From contig NZ_SOFH01000008.1 in assembly GCF_004402495.1 (NCBI RefSeq), positions 124,001-188,000 on the forward strand: 64,000 nt of DNA, in the 5' to 3' direction. The notes below the pieces were generated by a model that did no database searches, had not been told where the DNA came from, and saw nothing but the letters and a program-made list of their open reading frames with translations. This document shows, piece after piece, positions 40,919 through 51,158 of this stretch. The first letter of the stretch is position 1. Every line of letters starts with the position of its first letter. The DNA comes from Cryobacterium sp. HLT2-28 (GTDB taxonomy: Bacteria > Actinomycetota > Actinomycetes > Actinomycetales > Microbacteriaceae). Position numbers and translations under genes: made by a program.

Positions 40919-41701
40919 TCAGGCCGCACGGGCGCTGAAGCGCCCGTCGGTTTCGCGCAGTTCGATCGGCAGCCCGAACGCTTCGGTGAGGGCCTCGGCA
41001 GTGAGGGCCTCGGCGAGGGGGCCTGCGCTGACCACCCGGCCGGCGGACAGGAGCAGCACGTGGGTGAACCCGACCGGGATCTCTTCGACGTGGTGGGTGA
41101 CCATGATGATGGCCGGTGACTTCGGTTCGCTCGCGAAGCCGCCGAGCAGGCGAAGCAGTTCTTCACGGGCGCCGAGGTCGAGGCTGGCCGCCGGTTCGTC
41201 CAGGAGCAGAACCTCGGGATCGGTCATGATCGACCGCGCGATCTGCACGCGCTTCTGTTCGCCGTCGCTGAGCGTGCCGAACTTCCGGTCCGCGAGGTGG
41301 TCGAGTCGCCATTCGGCGAGGACGCGCTGGGCGCGGCGCTCGTCGATCGTCTCGTACTCCTCATTCCACCGCCCCGTCACCGAGTAGGCGGCCGTCATGA
41401 CGACGTCGAGGACCTTCTCGGTGGCAGGAACCTTGCGGGCCATCGCGGTGGATGCGAAACCGATCCGGGGGCGAAGCTCGAACAGGTCCGTCCCGCCGAT
41501 CGGCTCTTCGAGCACTTCGGCCCGACCGCTCGACGGGTGCATCAGGGCGGCCGCGATCTGCAGCAGCGTGGTCTTGCCTGCGCCGTTCGGGCCGAGGATC
41601 ACCCAGCGCTGATTGTCTTCAACACTCCAATTCACTGAGTCGAGGATGGTTGTGCCAGCCCGGACGACGGAGACGTCGGTGAAGTGAAGAACGTTGACCA
41701 T
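40919..41701 (-). CDS. ABC transporter ATP-binding protein, stand-alone
   Basis: A 260-residue ABC ATPase: Walker A LGPNGAGKTTLL, signature TLSDGEQKRVQIARSI (D in place of the usual G of LSGGQ), Walker B VLLLDEPAASLD and the switch His in MVTHHVEEIP. No permease gene is beside it. The closest style is the ModF/iron-type ATPases, some of which are regulatory or work with distant permeases. The ATG lies 6 nt after TAACAT (reverse strand, 41708-41713), pointing to a leaderless mRNA. Substrate unknown. Confidence 0.88.
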   Translation of the reverse strand: MVNVLHFTDVSVVRAGTTILDSVNWSVEDNQRWVILGPNGAGKTTLLQIAAALMHPSSGRAEVLEEPIGGTDLFELRPRIGFASTAMARKVPATEKVLDVVMTAAYSVTGRWNEEYETIDERRAQRVLAEWRLDHLADRKFGTLSDGEQKRVQIARSIMTDPEVLLLDEPAASLDLGAREELLRLLGGFASEPKSPAIIMVTHHVEEIPVGFTHVLLLSAGRVVSAGPLAEALTAEALTEAFGLPIELRETDGRFSARAA

Positions 41702-41751
41702 ACAGCCATGTTATCTGCCGTCGCCGGGCGCCGGGCACGCCCCGGCCGGTG

Positions 41752-42933
41752 CTAGAGCAGGGAGGCGTAGATCTCCCGGGTGCGGGTGGCGATCTGGCTC
41801 CAACTGAACATTTCCTCCGCGCGGACCCGTCCGGCGCGGCCCATCCGCGCCGCGAGTCCGGGATCGGACAGCACCTCGGTCAGGGTCCTCGCCAGGTCGG
41901 CGACGAACCGGTCAGGGTCGATCGGCGTGCCGGTGCCGTCGGTTGCCTGGTCGATCGGCACGAGGCGGCCGGTGACGCCGTCGGCGACGACCTCGGGGAT
42001 GCCGCCGGTGGCGGTTCCGACGACGGGCAGCCCGCAGGCCATCGCCTCGAGGTTGACGATGCCGAGCGGCTCGTACACCGACGGGCAGACGAAGACAGTT
42101 CCAGCGGTGAGTACGGCCGCGAGCTCGTGCTGCGGGAGCAGCCGGTCGATCCAGACGACGCCGGTGCGCTCGCGCTGCAGGGCTTCGACCCCCGCGGTGA
42201 CCTCGGCGAGGATCCCGGGAGTGTCGGGTGCGCCGGCGCAGAGGACCAGCTGCACGTCGGCGGGGAGGGCCGCGGCCGCGCGCAGCAGGTACGGCAGGCC
42301 CTTCTGACGTGTGATCCGGCCCACGAAGACCACGGCGGGCCGGTCGGGGTCGATGCCGAGGGCTCGCACGATGTCATGGTCGACGGTGGGCCTCCACCGG
42401 TCGAGGTCGATGCCGTTGTAGACCGTCTGCACCCGGGCCTCGTCGAGCGACGGGTAGCTGCGGAGGATGTCGCGGCGCATGCCGTCGCTGACGGCGATCA
42501 CGGCATCCGCGCCCTCGAACGCGGTGCGTTCGATCCAGCTGGACACCCGGTAGCCGCCGCCCAGTTGTTCGGCCTTCCACGGCCGGAGCGGTTCGAGGCT
42601 GTGCGCGGTCACGACGTGCGGCACGCCGTGGAGCAGCTTGGCGATGTGGCCGGCCCCGTTCGCGTACCAGGTGTGGGAGTGCACGATGTCGGCGCCCTGC
42701 ACGTCCTGGGCCATCTGCAGGTCGACGCCCAGGGTGGCCAGCGTGGCATTCGCGTCTTTGAGCTGGGCGGGGACGCCGTAGGCGAACGTGTCGGCGGCGT
42801 CACGTGGCGCACCGAAGCATCGAACGACGACGTCGATGTCCGTGCGCAGGGCGCGCACGAGCTCGGCGACGTGCACGCCGGCTCCGCCATAAATCTCCGG
42901 GGGGTACTCCTTGGTCAACAGATCCACTCGCAT
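41752..42933 (-). CDS. glgM: Actinobacterial glycogen synthase / alpha-maltose-1-phosphate synthase
   Basis: A 393-residue GT4 glycosyltransferase matching the GlgA/GlgM group of actinobacteria (Rv1212c type), not the longer GT5 GlgA. Key segments are the N-terminal TKEYPPEIYGGAGVHVAELV, VHSHTWYANGAGH, FVGRITRQKG and the E-x7-E donor motif in SVYEPLGIVNLEAMACGLPV. In mycobacteria GlgM joins ADP-glucose and glucose-1-phosphate to maltose-1-phosphate. It is divergent from glgC, which supplies ADP-glucose, across 80 bp; both starts lie 6 nt after a -10 hexamer. Confidence 0.9.
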   Translation of the reverse strand: MRVDLLTKEYPPEIYGGAGVHVAELVRALRTDIDVVVRCFGAPRDAADTFAYGVPAQLKDANATLATLGVDLQMAQDVQGADIVHSHTWYANGAGHIAKLLHGVPHVVTAHSLEPLRPWKAEQLGGGYRVSSWIERTAFEGADAVIAVSDGMRRDILRSYPSLDEARVQTVYNGIDLDRWRPTVDHDIVRALGIDPDRPAVVFVGRITRQKGLPYLLRAAAALPADVQLVLCAGAPDTPGILAEVTAGVEALQRERTGVVWIDRLLPQHELAAVLTAGTVFVCPSVYEPLGIVNLEAMACGLPVVGTATGGIPEVVADGVTGRLVPIDQATDGTGTPIDPDRFVADLARTLTEVLSDPGLAARMGRAGRVRAEEMFSWSQIATRTREIYASLL

Positions 42934-43013
42934 GCAGTAAAGCTAGCGCAGCCCGACCCAGGACACACCCATCCGTGCTGGTCCAGTGCTCCGGATAGCC
43001 CTACTGTAAGGGT
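42934..43013. promoter_or_regulatory. Back-to-back leaderless promoters for glgM and glgC
   Basis: For glgM, TAGCTT (reverse strand, 42940-42945) is followed by 6 nt and then the ATG at 42933. For glgC, TACTGT (43002-43007) is followed by 6 nt and then the ATG at 43014. Neither has a properly spaced Shine-Dalgarno. The 80 bp between the starts must therefore hold both promoters and any shared operator. Confidence 0.65.
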
Positions 43014-44258
43014 ATGGAGTCGAAGAAGATCTTTGGAATCGTGCTTGCCGGCGGCGAGGGAAAACGGCTGATGCCGTTGACCGAGGACCGCGCGAAGCCG
43101 GCAGTGCCGTTCGGCGGCCACTACCGGTTGATTGACTTCGCGCTGTCCAATCTCATCAACTCCGGGCTCACCCAGATCGTGGTGCTCACCCAGTACAAGT
43201 CGCACAGCCTGGACCGCCACGTTTCGCAGACCTGGCATGTCTCCGGCGGCCTGTTCAACTCTTATATCGCCTCGGTGCCCGCCCAGCAGCGGCTCGGCAA
43301 ACGCTGGTTCAGCGGCTCGGCCGACGCGATCCTGCAGAGCCTGAACCTGATCCACGACGAGAAGCCGGACATCGTCGTCGTCGTCGGCGCCGACCACGTC
43401 TACCGCATGGACTTCAGCCAGATGATCGCCGCCCACATCGCCTCCGGGGCGCAGGCCACCGTCGCCGCGATCCGGCAGCCGATCGAACTCGCCGACCAGT
43501 TCGGCGTCATCGAGGTCGACGCGGCCACGCCGGACCACATCCGGGACTTCCGTGAGAAGCCCAAGGATGCCGTCGGCCTCGCCGATGCCCCGCACGAGGT
43601 GTTCGCCTCGATGGGCAACTATGTCTTCAACGCCGACGCGCTGATCGAGGCCGTTCTCCGCGACGGCGAGCGCACCGATTCCAGCCACGACATGGGCGGC
43701 GACATCATCCCGGACTTCGTGTCCCGCGGCGAAGCAGGCGTGTACGACCTGCAGCGCAACGTGGTGCCGGGGTCGACCGACCGCGACCGGTACTACTGGC
43801 GCGATGTGGGAACGATGGATTCGTTCTTCGAGGCCCACCAGGACCTGATCAGCGCGCTTCCCGTCTTCAATCTCTACAACCAGAAGTGGCCGATCTTCAG
43901 CCAGCAGCTGAACTCGCCGCCGGCGAAGTTCGTCCGGGACGTGCACGGCGCCCTCGGCACCATGATCGACTCGATCGTCTCCCTCGGTTGCGTCATCTCC
44001 GGGGCGCACATCGAACGCAGTGTGCTCGGCCCGTGGGCCGCGATCGACTCCGGCGCCCAGGTGGTGGACTCGATCGTCTTCGACCGGGTGCAGATCAAGC
44101 CGGGCGCGATCGTGCGCCGGGCGATCCTCGACAAGGACGTCATCGTCGGTGCCGGCGCCCAGATCGGCGTCGACCGCGACCGCGACCTGGCCCGGGGTTT
44201 CAGCGTCACCGATTCCGGCATCACCGTGGTCGGCAAGGGCGTGCACGTACAGCCGTGA
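43014..44258 (+). CDS. glgC: Glucose-1-phosphate adenylyltransferase (ADP-glucose pyrophosphorylase)
   Basis: A 414-residue GlgC, which makes ADP-glucose from ATP and glucose-1-phosphate. The nucleotide loop is [26 protein letters not shown], the sugar-phosphate region [14 protein letters not shown], and [10 protein letters not shown] holds the substrate Lys. A C-terminal left-handed beta-helix ([20 protein letters not shown]) matches the allosteric domain. It feeds glgM. Its TGA overlaps the GTG of serB by 4 bp (GTGA), coupling it to serine synthesis for no obvious reason. Confidence 0.97.
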   Translation: MESKKIFGIVLAGGEGKRLMPLTEDRAKPAVPFGGHYRLIDFALSNLINSGLTQIVVLTQYKSHSLDRHVSQTWHVSGGLFNSYIASVPAQQRLGKRWFSGSADAILQSLNLIHDEKPDIVVVVGADHVYRMDFSQMIAAHIASGAQATVAAIRQPIELADQFGVIEVDAATPDHIRDFREKPKDAVGLADAPHEVFASMGNYVFNADALIEAVLRDGERTDSSHDMGGDIIPDFVSRGEAGVYDLQRNVVPGSTDRDRYYWRDVGTMDSFFEAHQDLISALPVFNLYNQKWPIFSQQLNSPPAKFVRDVHGALGTMIDSIVSLGCVISGAHIERSVLGPWAAIDSGAQVVDSIVFDRVQIKPGAIVRRAILDKDVIVGAGAQIGVDRDRDLARGFSVTDSGITVVGKGVHVQP

Positions 44259-44902
44259 CCGATCCCGTTCGATTCCTCGTTGTCCTTGATGCCGATTCCA
44301 CCCTCATCGAAAACGAGGTCATCGAGTTGCTGGCGGATGCCGCCGGTTCCCTCGAACTCGTCGCGGCGGTCACCGAACAGGCCATGCGCGGTGAGATCGA
44401 CTTCGCCGAGAGCCTCCGGGCGCGGGTGAAGACCCTGGCCGGGCTGTCCACCGGGGTCTTCGAGGAGGTCGGACGGTTGATCCGGCCGACGCCGGGGGTG
44501 CACGACCTGATCGCGGGCCTGCACGCCCACGGCTGCAGCGTCGGGGTGGTGTCCGGGGGTTTCCATGAGGTCCTCGACCCTCTCGCCGCCCGGTTCGGCC
44601 TCGACCACTGGCGGGCGAACCGGCTGGAGGCAATCGACGGCCGGTTGACCGGCGGCCTGGTCGGTCCGATCATCGATGCCAGGGCCAAGGCGGCCGCCCT
44701 CACGGAGTGGGCCGCGGCCGAGTCGCTGCCCCTCCGGCAGACCGTCGCCGTCGGGGACGGCGCGAACGACCTGCTGATGATGCACGCGGCAGGCCTGGGC
44801 ATCGCCTTCAACGCGAAACCCGTGGTGCGGGCCCGGGCCGACCTGGCGATCGACGTCTGCGACCTCAGCCAGGTGCTGCCCGTGCTCGGCCTGCGCGGTT
44901 AG
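44255..44902 (+). CDS. serB: Phosphoserine phosphatase
   Basis: A 215-residue HAD phosphatase of the SerB type: motif [20 protein letters not shown], motif [16 protein letters not shown], a motif III Lys in DARAKAAAL and motif [28 protein letters not shown]. It releases serine from phosphoserine. The N-terminal ACT domain found in many SerB proteins is absent. GTG 44255 overlaps the glgC stop. Its own stop interlocks with the convergent fabG (TTAG, 44899-44902). Confidence 0.94.
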   Translation: MTDPVRFLVVLDADSTLIENEVIELLADAAGSLELVAAVTEQAMRGEIDFAESLRARVKTLAGLSTGVFEEVGRLIRPTPGVHDLIAGLHAHGCSVGVVSGGFHEVLDPLAARFGLDHWRANRLEAIDGRLTGGLVGPIIDARAKAAALTEWAAAESLPLRQTVAVGDGANDLLMMHAAGLGIAFNAKPVVRARADLAIDVCDLSQVLPVLGLRG

Positions 44903-45609
44903 TGTCCCATGCCCAATCCGCCGTCGACGGGGATGACCGCGCCGGAGATGTAGGCGGCATCGTCGCCGGCCAGCCACGTCACCACCCGGGCGACCTCGCC
45001 GGGGGTGGCGAAACGACCGGCCGGGATGCTCTTCTTGTAGTCGGCCTGTTGGGTCTCGGACAGTTGCGCGGTCATGTCGGTCTCGATGAAGCCGGGCGCG
45101 ACGACGTTCGCCGTGATCCCCCTGGCCCCGAGTTCCCGGGTGACGGACCGGGCGAGCCCGATCAGGCCGCTTTTGGACGCGGAGTAGTTTACCTGCCCGG
45201 CGGAACCGTACAGGCCGACGACACTGGAAATCAGCACGATCCGGCCGAAGCGGCCCTTGAGCATCCCCTTGGATGCCCTCTTCACAACCCGGAACGCGCC
45301 GCTGAGGTTGGTGTCGATCACGGAGGTGAAGTCGTCCTCGGTCATCCGCATCAGCAGGGTGTCGCGGGTGATGCCCGCGTTGGCGACGACGACCTCGACC
45401 GGGCCGAGCGCGGCCTCGATCTCGCTGAACGCGGCGTCGATCGACGCGGCGTCGGTGACGTCCGCGCGCACGGTCAGGCTGCCCTCCGGCCCCTGGCCCG
45501 AGCGGGCGGTCACCGCCACCCGGTGTCCCTGCTTGACGAATTCCTCGGCGATGGAGAAGCCGATTCCTCGGTTTCCCCCGGTCACGAGAACGGTCCGGAC
45601 AGTCGTCAT
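44899..45609 (-). CDS. fabG: 3-oxoacyl-ACP reductase FabG (SDR)
   Basis: A 236-residue short-chain dehydrogenase. The NADP loop is TGGNRGIGFSIAEEF, NAG is in VVVANAGITRD, and the catalytic Ser-Tyr-Lys is SSVVGLYGSAGQVNYSASKSG. The C-terminal GGLGMGH tail matches the MabA/FabG group of actinobacteria. It performs the first reduction of the fatty acid elongation cycle. ATG 45609 gives the usual N-terminus; a TTG at 45621 would add four residues. It is divergent from the DUF3099 gene, the two sharing the 45610-45743 region with TAAACT and TAGGCT -10-like sites. Confidence 0.92.
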   Translation of the reverse strand: MTTVRTVLVTGGNRGIGFSIAEEFVKQGHRVAVTARSGQGPEGSLTVRADVTDAASIDAAFSEIEAALGPVEVVVANAGITRDTLLMRMTEDDFTSVIDTNLSGAFRVVKRASKGMLKGRFGRIVLISSVVGLYGSAGQVNYSASKSGLIGLARSVTRELGARGITANVVAPGFIETDMTAQLSETQQADYKKSIPAGRFATPGEVARVVTWLAGDDAAYISGAVIPVDGGLGMGH

Positions 45610-45743
45610 GGGGTGGTCCAATCTTTTCCCAGCGAACGGACAGCCGCGCGCACGTAGATTTCAGTTTACGACGTCCTTGTCGGTCGACGAGACGTAGGCT
45701 TATCAGGCGGATCTTTAGCCGGCTGACCGGAGCGATGGCATTC

Positions 45744-46025
45744 ATGAAACAGCAGTCGATCACCTCTTTACCTCCGTCACCGGAGGCGGAGCGACGCGCC
45801 CGGATGATCAAGTATTCGGTGGCCATGGGCATTCGGATGATCTGCATCGTGCTCATGCTGTTCGTGCACGGCTGGTGGCTGCTCGTCTGCGCCGCCGGGG
45901 CCATCCTCCTGCCCTACTTCGCCGTCGTCGTGGCCAACGTGCACGGTGGCGCCCAGGCGGGCACAGTGGTTCGGCCCGGCGCGATCGAGGTCTACCGCAA
46001 GCCGGACGAGAGCGGCCCGCAGTGA
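45744..46025 (+). CDS. DUF3099 family membrane protein
   Basis: A 93-residue protein typical of actinobacterial DUF3099: the QSITSLPPSPEAERRARMIKY N-terminal block followed by two membrane helices (VAMGIRMICIVLMLFVHGWW and LLVCAAGAILLPYFAVVVAN). Function is unknown. ATG 45744 fits the conserved start; ATG 45735 lies only 3 nt after GGAG. It is the first of three genes coupled by 4 bp overlaps, the last being SURF1, which hints at a link to respiration. Confidence 0.85.
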   Translation: MKQQSITSLPPSPEAERRARMIKYSVAMGIRMICIVLMLFVHGWWLLVCAAGAILLPYFAVVVANVHGGAQAGTVVRPGAIEVYRKPDESGPQ

Positions 46026-46249
46026 TCGGACTCGGCACCGACCTGGAGACGGCGACCTGCTCCCGGGCCGGCTGCCGCTCGGATGCGATCTGGCGACTGG
46101 ACTGGCGCAATCCCCGCATCCACACGGGCGACCGGTTCAAGACCTGGCTCGCCTGCGACCTCCACGTCGACTACCTCAGGGAGTTCCTGGCGGCGCGCGA
46201 CTTCCCGCTCACGGTTGCACCCCTGTCTGCCGAGACGGACCAGGCGTGA
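46022..46249 (+). CDS. Small conserved protein with a likely zinc site
   Basis: A 75-residue soluble protein starting at the GTG that overlaps the DUF3099 stop (GTGA, 46022-46025). It has C-x4-C (CSRAGC) and, about 30 residues later, C-D-x-H (ACDLH), enough to hold a zinc ion, with WRLDWRNPRIHTGDRFKTWLA between them. Similar small proteins are common in actinobacteria but have no defined function. Its TGA overlaps the start of SURF1, so the three genes are translated as a unit, and a role in oxidase or metal handling is a guess. Confidence 0.75.
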   Translation: MIGLGTDLETATCSRAGCRSDAIWRLDWRNPRIHTGDRFKTWLACDLHVDYLREFLAARDFPLTVAPLSAETDQA

Positions 46250-47088
46250 TCGGCTGGAAGTTCGCGTTCACCCGGCGCTGGGCCGGCTACCTCGCGCTCA
46301 CCATCCTCTTCGCCGCGATCTGTGCGGGACTGGGAACCTGGCAGCTCGCCCGCCGGGCCGAGGCCCTGGCCGAGATCGTCAAGGTGGACGCCAACTTCGA
46401 CTCCGAGCCGATCCCGCTGGAGCAGGCTCTGCCCGACCGCCAGTCCTTCGCCGAGTCCCAGAAATGGCTGCCCGTCGTAATCACCGGGACCTATCTGAAG
46501 GCCGACGAACTGATCGTGCGGAACCGTCCGCTCAACATCCACCCCGGCTTCGAGGTGCTCACGCCGCTTCGCCTGACGGACGGCACCGTCTTCATCGTCG
46601 ATCGCGGCTGGCTGCCGACCGGCGACACCCCGGAGGCGCCGGCGTCGGTCCCCGAGGCGCCCGACGGCGAGGTGACCGTCGTCGCCCGGCTGAAGGCCGG
46701 CGAACCCTCCCTGGCCGGTCGTTCGGCGCTCGGGAACCAGATCGCCACGATCAACCTCACCGAGGTGCAGGGCCGACTCGGCCTCCCGACCTACACCGGC
46801 GCCTACGGCCTGATGAAGTCGGAGGACCCGGCGCCGGGAGAACGCCCGGTGGCGGTCACCCGGCCGGCGCGGGACGAGGGCCCGCACCTGTCCTACGCGT
46901 TCCAGTGGTTCGTCTTCGCGCTGCTCGCGTTCGTCGGACTGGGCTGGGCCATTCGCCAGGAGTTCCGGTCGGTCAACGCCGACGACCCGCAGGAACGCGC
47001 CCGGGCCCTCGAACGGGCCAGACGGCAGGCCGCGAAGCCGCGCAGCGACGCCGAGGTCGAGGACGACCTGATCGACTCCCCGCGCTGA
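46246..47088 (+). CDS. SURF1 family cytochrome oxidase assembly protein
   Basis: A 280-residue membrane protein with the SURF1 layout: an N-terminal helix (WAGYLALTILFAAICAGLGTWQLARR), an extracytoplasmic domain (VVITGTYLKADELIVRNRP, HPGFEVLTPLRLTDGTVFIVDRGWLPTG) and a C-terminal helix (SYAFQWFVFALLAFVGLGWAIRQEF). The GTWQ, R-N-R-P and YAxQW motifs are all present. SURF1 helps insert heme a into cytochrome c oxidase. It starts at GTG 46246, overlapping the previous stop. ctaA and ctaB for heme a synthesis lie 7-13 kb away. Confidence 0.93.
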   Translation: MIGWKFAFTRRWAGYLALTILFAAICAGLGTWQLARRAEALAEIVKVDANFDSEPIPLEQALPDRQSFAESQKWLPVVITGTYLKADELIVRNRPLNIHPGFEVLTPLRLTDGTVFIVDRGWLPTGDTPEAPASVPEAPDGEVTVVARLKAGEPSLAGRSALGNQIATINLTEVQGRLGLPTYTGAYGLMKSEDPAPGERPVAVTRPARDEGPHLSYAFQWFVFALLAFVGLGWAIRQEFRSVNADDPQERARALERARRQAAKPRSDAEVEDDLIDSPR

Positions 47089-47089
47089 T

Positions 47090-47139
47090 CCTGCCTGGCA
47101 CGCACGGCATCCGGCTCAGGATGCCATGCGCCCGGCAGG
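47090..47139. terminator. Stem-loop between convergent SURF1 and ABC-F genes
   Basis: A 7 bp hairpin (GGCATCC 47106-47112 with GGATGCC 47119-47125) is enclosed by CCTGCC (47090-47095) and GGCAGG (47134-47139). It lies between two convergent stops and may end both transcripts; there is no T run. Confidence 0.5.
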
Positions 47140-47153
47140 TCAGGCCAGGGTGA

Positions 47154-48752
<1,599 letters not shown>

Positions 48753-48847
48753 AGCAATAGTCCGTTCACGGGGGTTGTGGGAGTCTCCGGCCCAACCGGG
48801 CCAGCTATCCAGTATATTTGTTCGCCCGTCTCCGCGCGCGCGCGAAG

Positions 48848-49474
48848 CTAAGACAGCGCCGCGGAGAGCGTTTTTTCGACCCAGTCCCGGTAGGCCGCGC
48901 CGGACCAGCCGAGATCGAGAACCAACGACCGGTACACCTGCGGGTGCCCGATCGCCCAGATCGCGGCCGCAGCCTCGTGGTCGCTCAGGCCCGCTCGCAG
49001 ACCGCGGAGTCCGCGCAGCGTGGACGCGGCCTCGCCATAGTGGTAGAGGCGCTGTGACGAGCGCCGCAGTTCGAGTTTCGCCACGTCCGGGTCGACGCCC
49101 GCGGCCTGAAGGATCACCCGGTGCACGCCCGCGGTGCGGGTGTTCGCCTCGACGATCCCCGCCGCAAGGATGCGGATGACCTCGCCCGCCGACCGGGCGG
49201 GCGCCGCCGGTCCCGGTCCGGCAGCGGCGACAAGACCCGGTGCCTCCGTGGCGGCGGTGCGATCGAGCACCGCCGCGAGCAGGTCGGCCTTGCCGCCGAC
49301 GGAGTTGTAGACGGTCTGCACTGCGACACCGGCGTTCGCCGCGATCGCGGCGATCGACGTCGGAATGTACCCGCGTTCGAGCATCAGCCGCTGGGCGGCC
49401 TCGACGATCACCTCTCGGGTGGCCGCGCCCTGCCTCGTGCGCCGCGTTGCCGGTGAATCAGGCGAATTCTCCAT
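48848..49474 (-). CDS. TetR family transcriptional repressor
   Basis: A 208-residue regulator. The N-terminal helix-turn-helix is TREVIVEAAQRLMLERGYIPTSIAAIAANAGVAVQTVYNSVGGKADLL, close to the TetR consensus. The C-terminal domain is Ala-rich and helical; its ligand is unknown. ATG 49474 lies 6 nt after TATTCT (reverse strand, 49481-49486), so the mRNA looks leaderless; a GTG at 49495 falls inside the promoter. A perfect palindrome just upstream suggests autoregulation. The ABC-F gene follows 95 bp downstream and may be co-regulated. Confidence 0.9.
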   Translation of the reverse strand: MENSPDSPATRRTRQGAATREVIVEAAQRLMLERGYIPTSIAAIAANAGVAVQTVYNSVGGKADLLAAVLDRTAATEAPGLVAAAGPGPAAPARSAGEVIRILAAGIVEANTRTAGVHRVILQAAGVDPDVAKLELRRSSQRLYHYGEAASTLRGLRGLRAGLSDHEAAAAIWAIGHPQVYRSLVLDLGWSGAAYRDWVEKTLSAALS

Positions 49475-49487
49475 GACATTAGAATAG

Positions 49488-49506
49488 CATTCCACTCACT
49501 GGAATG
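49488..49506. promoter_or_regulatory. Probable TetR autoregulatory operator
   Basis: CATTCCA-CTCAC-TGGAATG is a 19 bp inverted repeat with 7 bp perfect arms. It begins 2 bp upstream of the -10 hexamer of the TetR gene and lies within its promoter, the typical position for self-repression. Confidence 0.7.
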
Positions 49507-49565
49507 GCGATCCAATACGCATCTTTGGAGGTCACTGCCTCGAGGCGTCGGCCCCCGGACGACAG

Positions 49566-49604
49566 AACGGATGTCCGTGCAGCCAGGCTGCGCGGACATC
49601 CGTT
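49566..49604 (-). terminator. Hairpin at the end of the suf operon
   Basis: A 12 bp stem (AACGGATGTCCG 49566-49577 with 49593-49604) extends through an inner GCAGCC/GGCTGC pairing. It lies 44 bp beyond the sufT stop and just upstream of the TetR promoter, insulating the two. Confidence 0.75.
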
Positions 49605-49647
49605 GTGTGTGCACTCCGCGCCGCCGGCCGGGGCGGGAGGCCGTGCG

Positions 49648-49977
49648 CTAGATCGAGAAGCCGAGGGCGCGCATCATGTCGCGCCCGTCGTCGGTGATCT
49701 TCTCCGGGCCCCACGGCGGCATCCAGACCCAGTTGATGCGGAACTGGTCGACGACGCCGTCCAGCGCCTCGGCGGTCTGTTCTTCGAGCACGTCGGTCAG
49801 TGGGCAGCCCGCGGAGGTCAGTGTCATGTGGATGATGAGAGCGTCGTTCTCGTCGTCCCAGCCCAGGTCGTAGATCAGGCCGAGGTCGACGACGTTGATG
49901 CCCAGCTCGGGGTCCATGACGTCTTTGAGCGCTTCTTCGATTTCGTCGAATCGCGCCGGTGTCAGCGATGAAACCAT
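49648..49977 (-). CDS. sufT: SufT-like metal-sulfur cluster assembly factor (DUF59)
   Basis: A 109-residue DUF59/MIP18 protein. The family motif is present as DPELGINVVDLGLIYDLGWD, with the conserved Cys in MTLTSAGCPLTDVLEEQ and the C-terminal WMPPWGPEKITDDGRDMMRALGF. SufT proteins help mature iron-sulfur proteins. It lies 4 bp after sufC as the last gene of the operon. Confidence 0.93.
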   Translation of the reverse strand: MVSSLTPARFDEIEEALKDVMDPELGINVVDLGLIYDLGWDDENDALIIHMTLTSAGCPLTDVLEEQTAEALDGVVDQFRINWVWMPPWGPEKITDDGRDMMRALGFSI

Positions 49978-49981
49978 GCTT

Positions 49982-50746
<765 letters not shown>

Positions 50747-50829
50747 GGATTCGCTATCTCTTTCATTCTCCGGCACTGGGACCGGTACGTTGGGGTGGCT
50801 GGTGGCCACTGGGTCGGAACTCGACCAGG

Positions 50830-51156
50830 TCAGACGGGCACGATGACGGACGGGTCGATGTAGACATCGCCGTCGATCAGGTCGACCTTGAAGACCGGTA
50901 CCGGTTCGTAGGCCGGCAGGTTCAGGGGCTTGCCCGTTTTGAGGGAGAACTTGGAACCGTGGGCCCAGCATTCGACGGTGTCGTCTTCGACGAATCCCTC
51001 GGACAGGGAGATGTCCCCGTGCGTGCAGGTGTCGCCGATGGCGAACACGTCCCCGGCTGCGTCGCGGACGACCACGATGGGCACCCCGTCGATTTCGACC
51101 TTGACGGCCTCATTCGGTTCGAGCTCGTCGAACGCGCAGATTTTCGTGGACGCCAT
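50830..51156 (-). CDS. Rieske-type ferredoxin within the suf operon
   Basis: A 108-residue single-domain Rieske [2Fe-2S] protein. The cluster ligands are C-x-H in DTCTHGDISL and C-x-x-H in VECWAHGSKFSL. It resembles the ferredoxin subunits of non-heme oxygenases but no oxygenase is near. Its place between sufD and sufC, 2 bp after sufD, suggests that it supplies electrons for cluster assembly or is a cluster carrier. Confidence 0.92.
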   Translation of the reverse strand: MASTKICAFDELEPNEAVKVEIDGVPIVVVRDAAGDVFAIGDTCTHGDISLSEGFVEDDTVECWAHGSKFSLKTGKPLNLPAYEPVPVFKVDLIDGDVYIDPSVIVPV

Positions 51157-51158
51157 GG

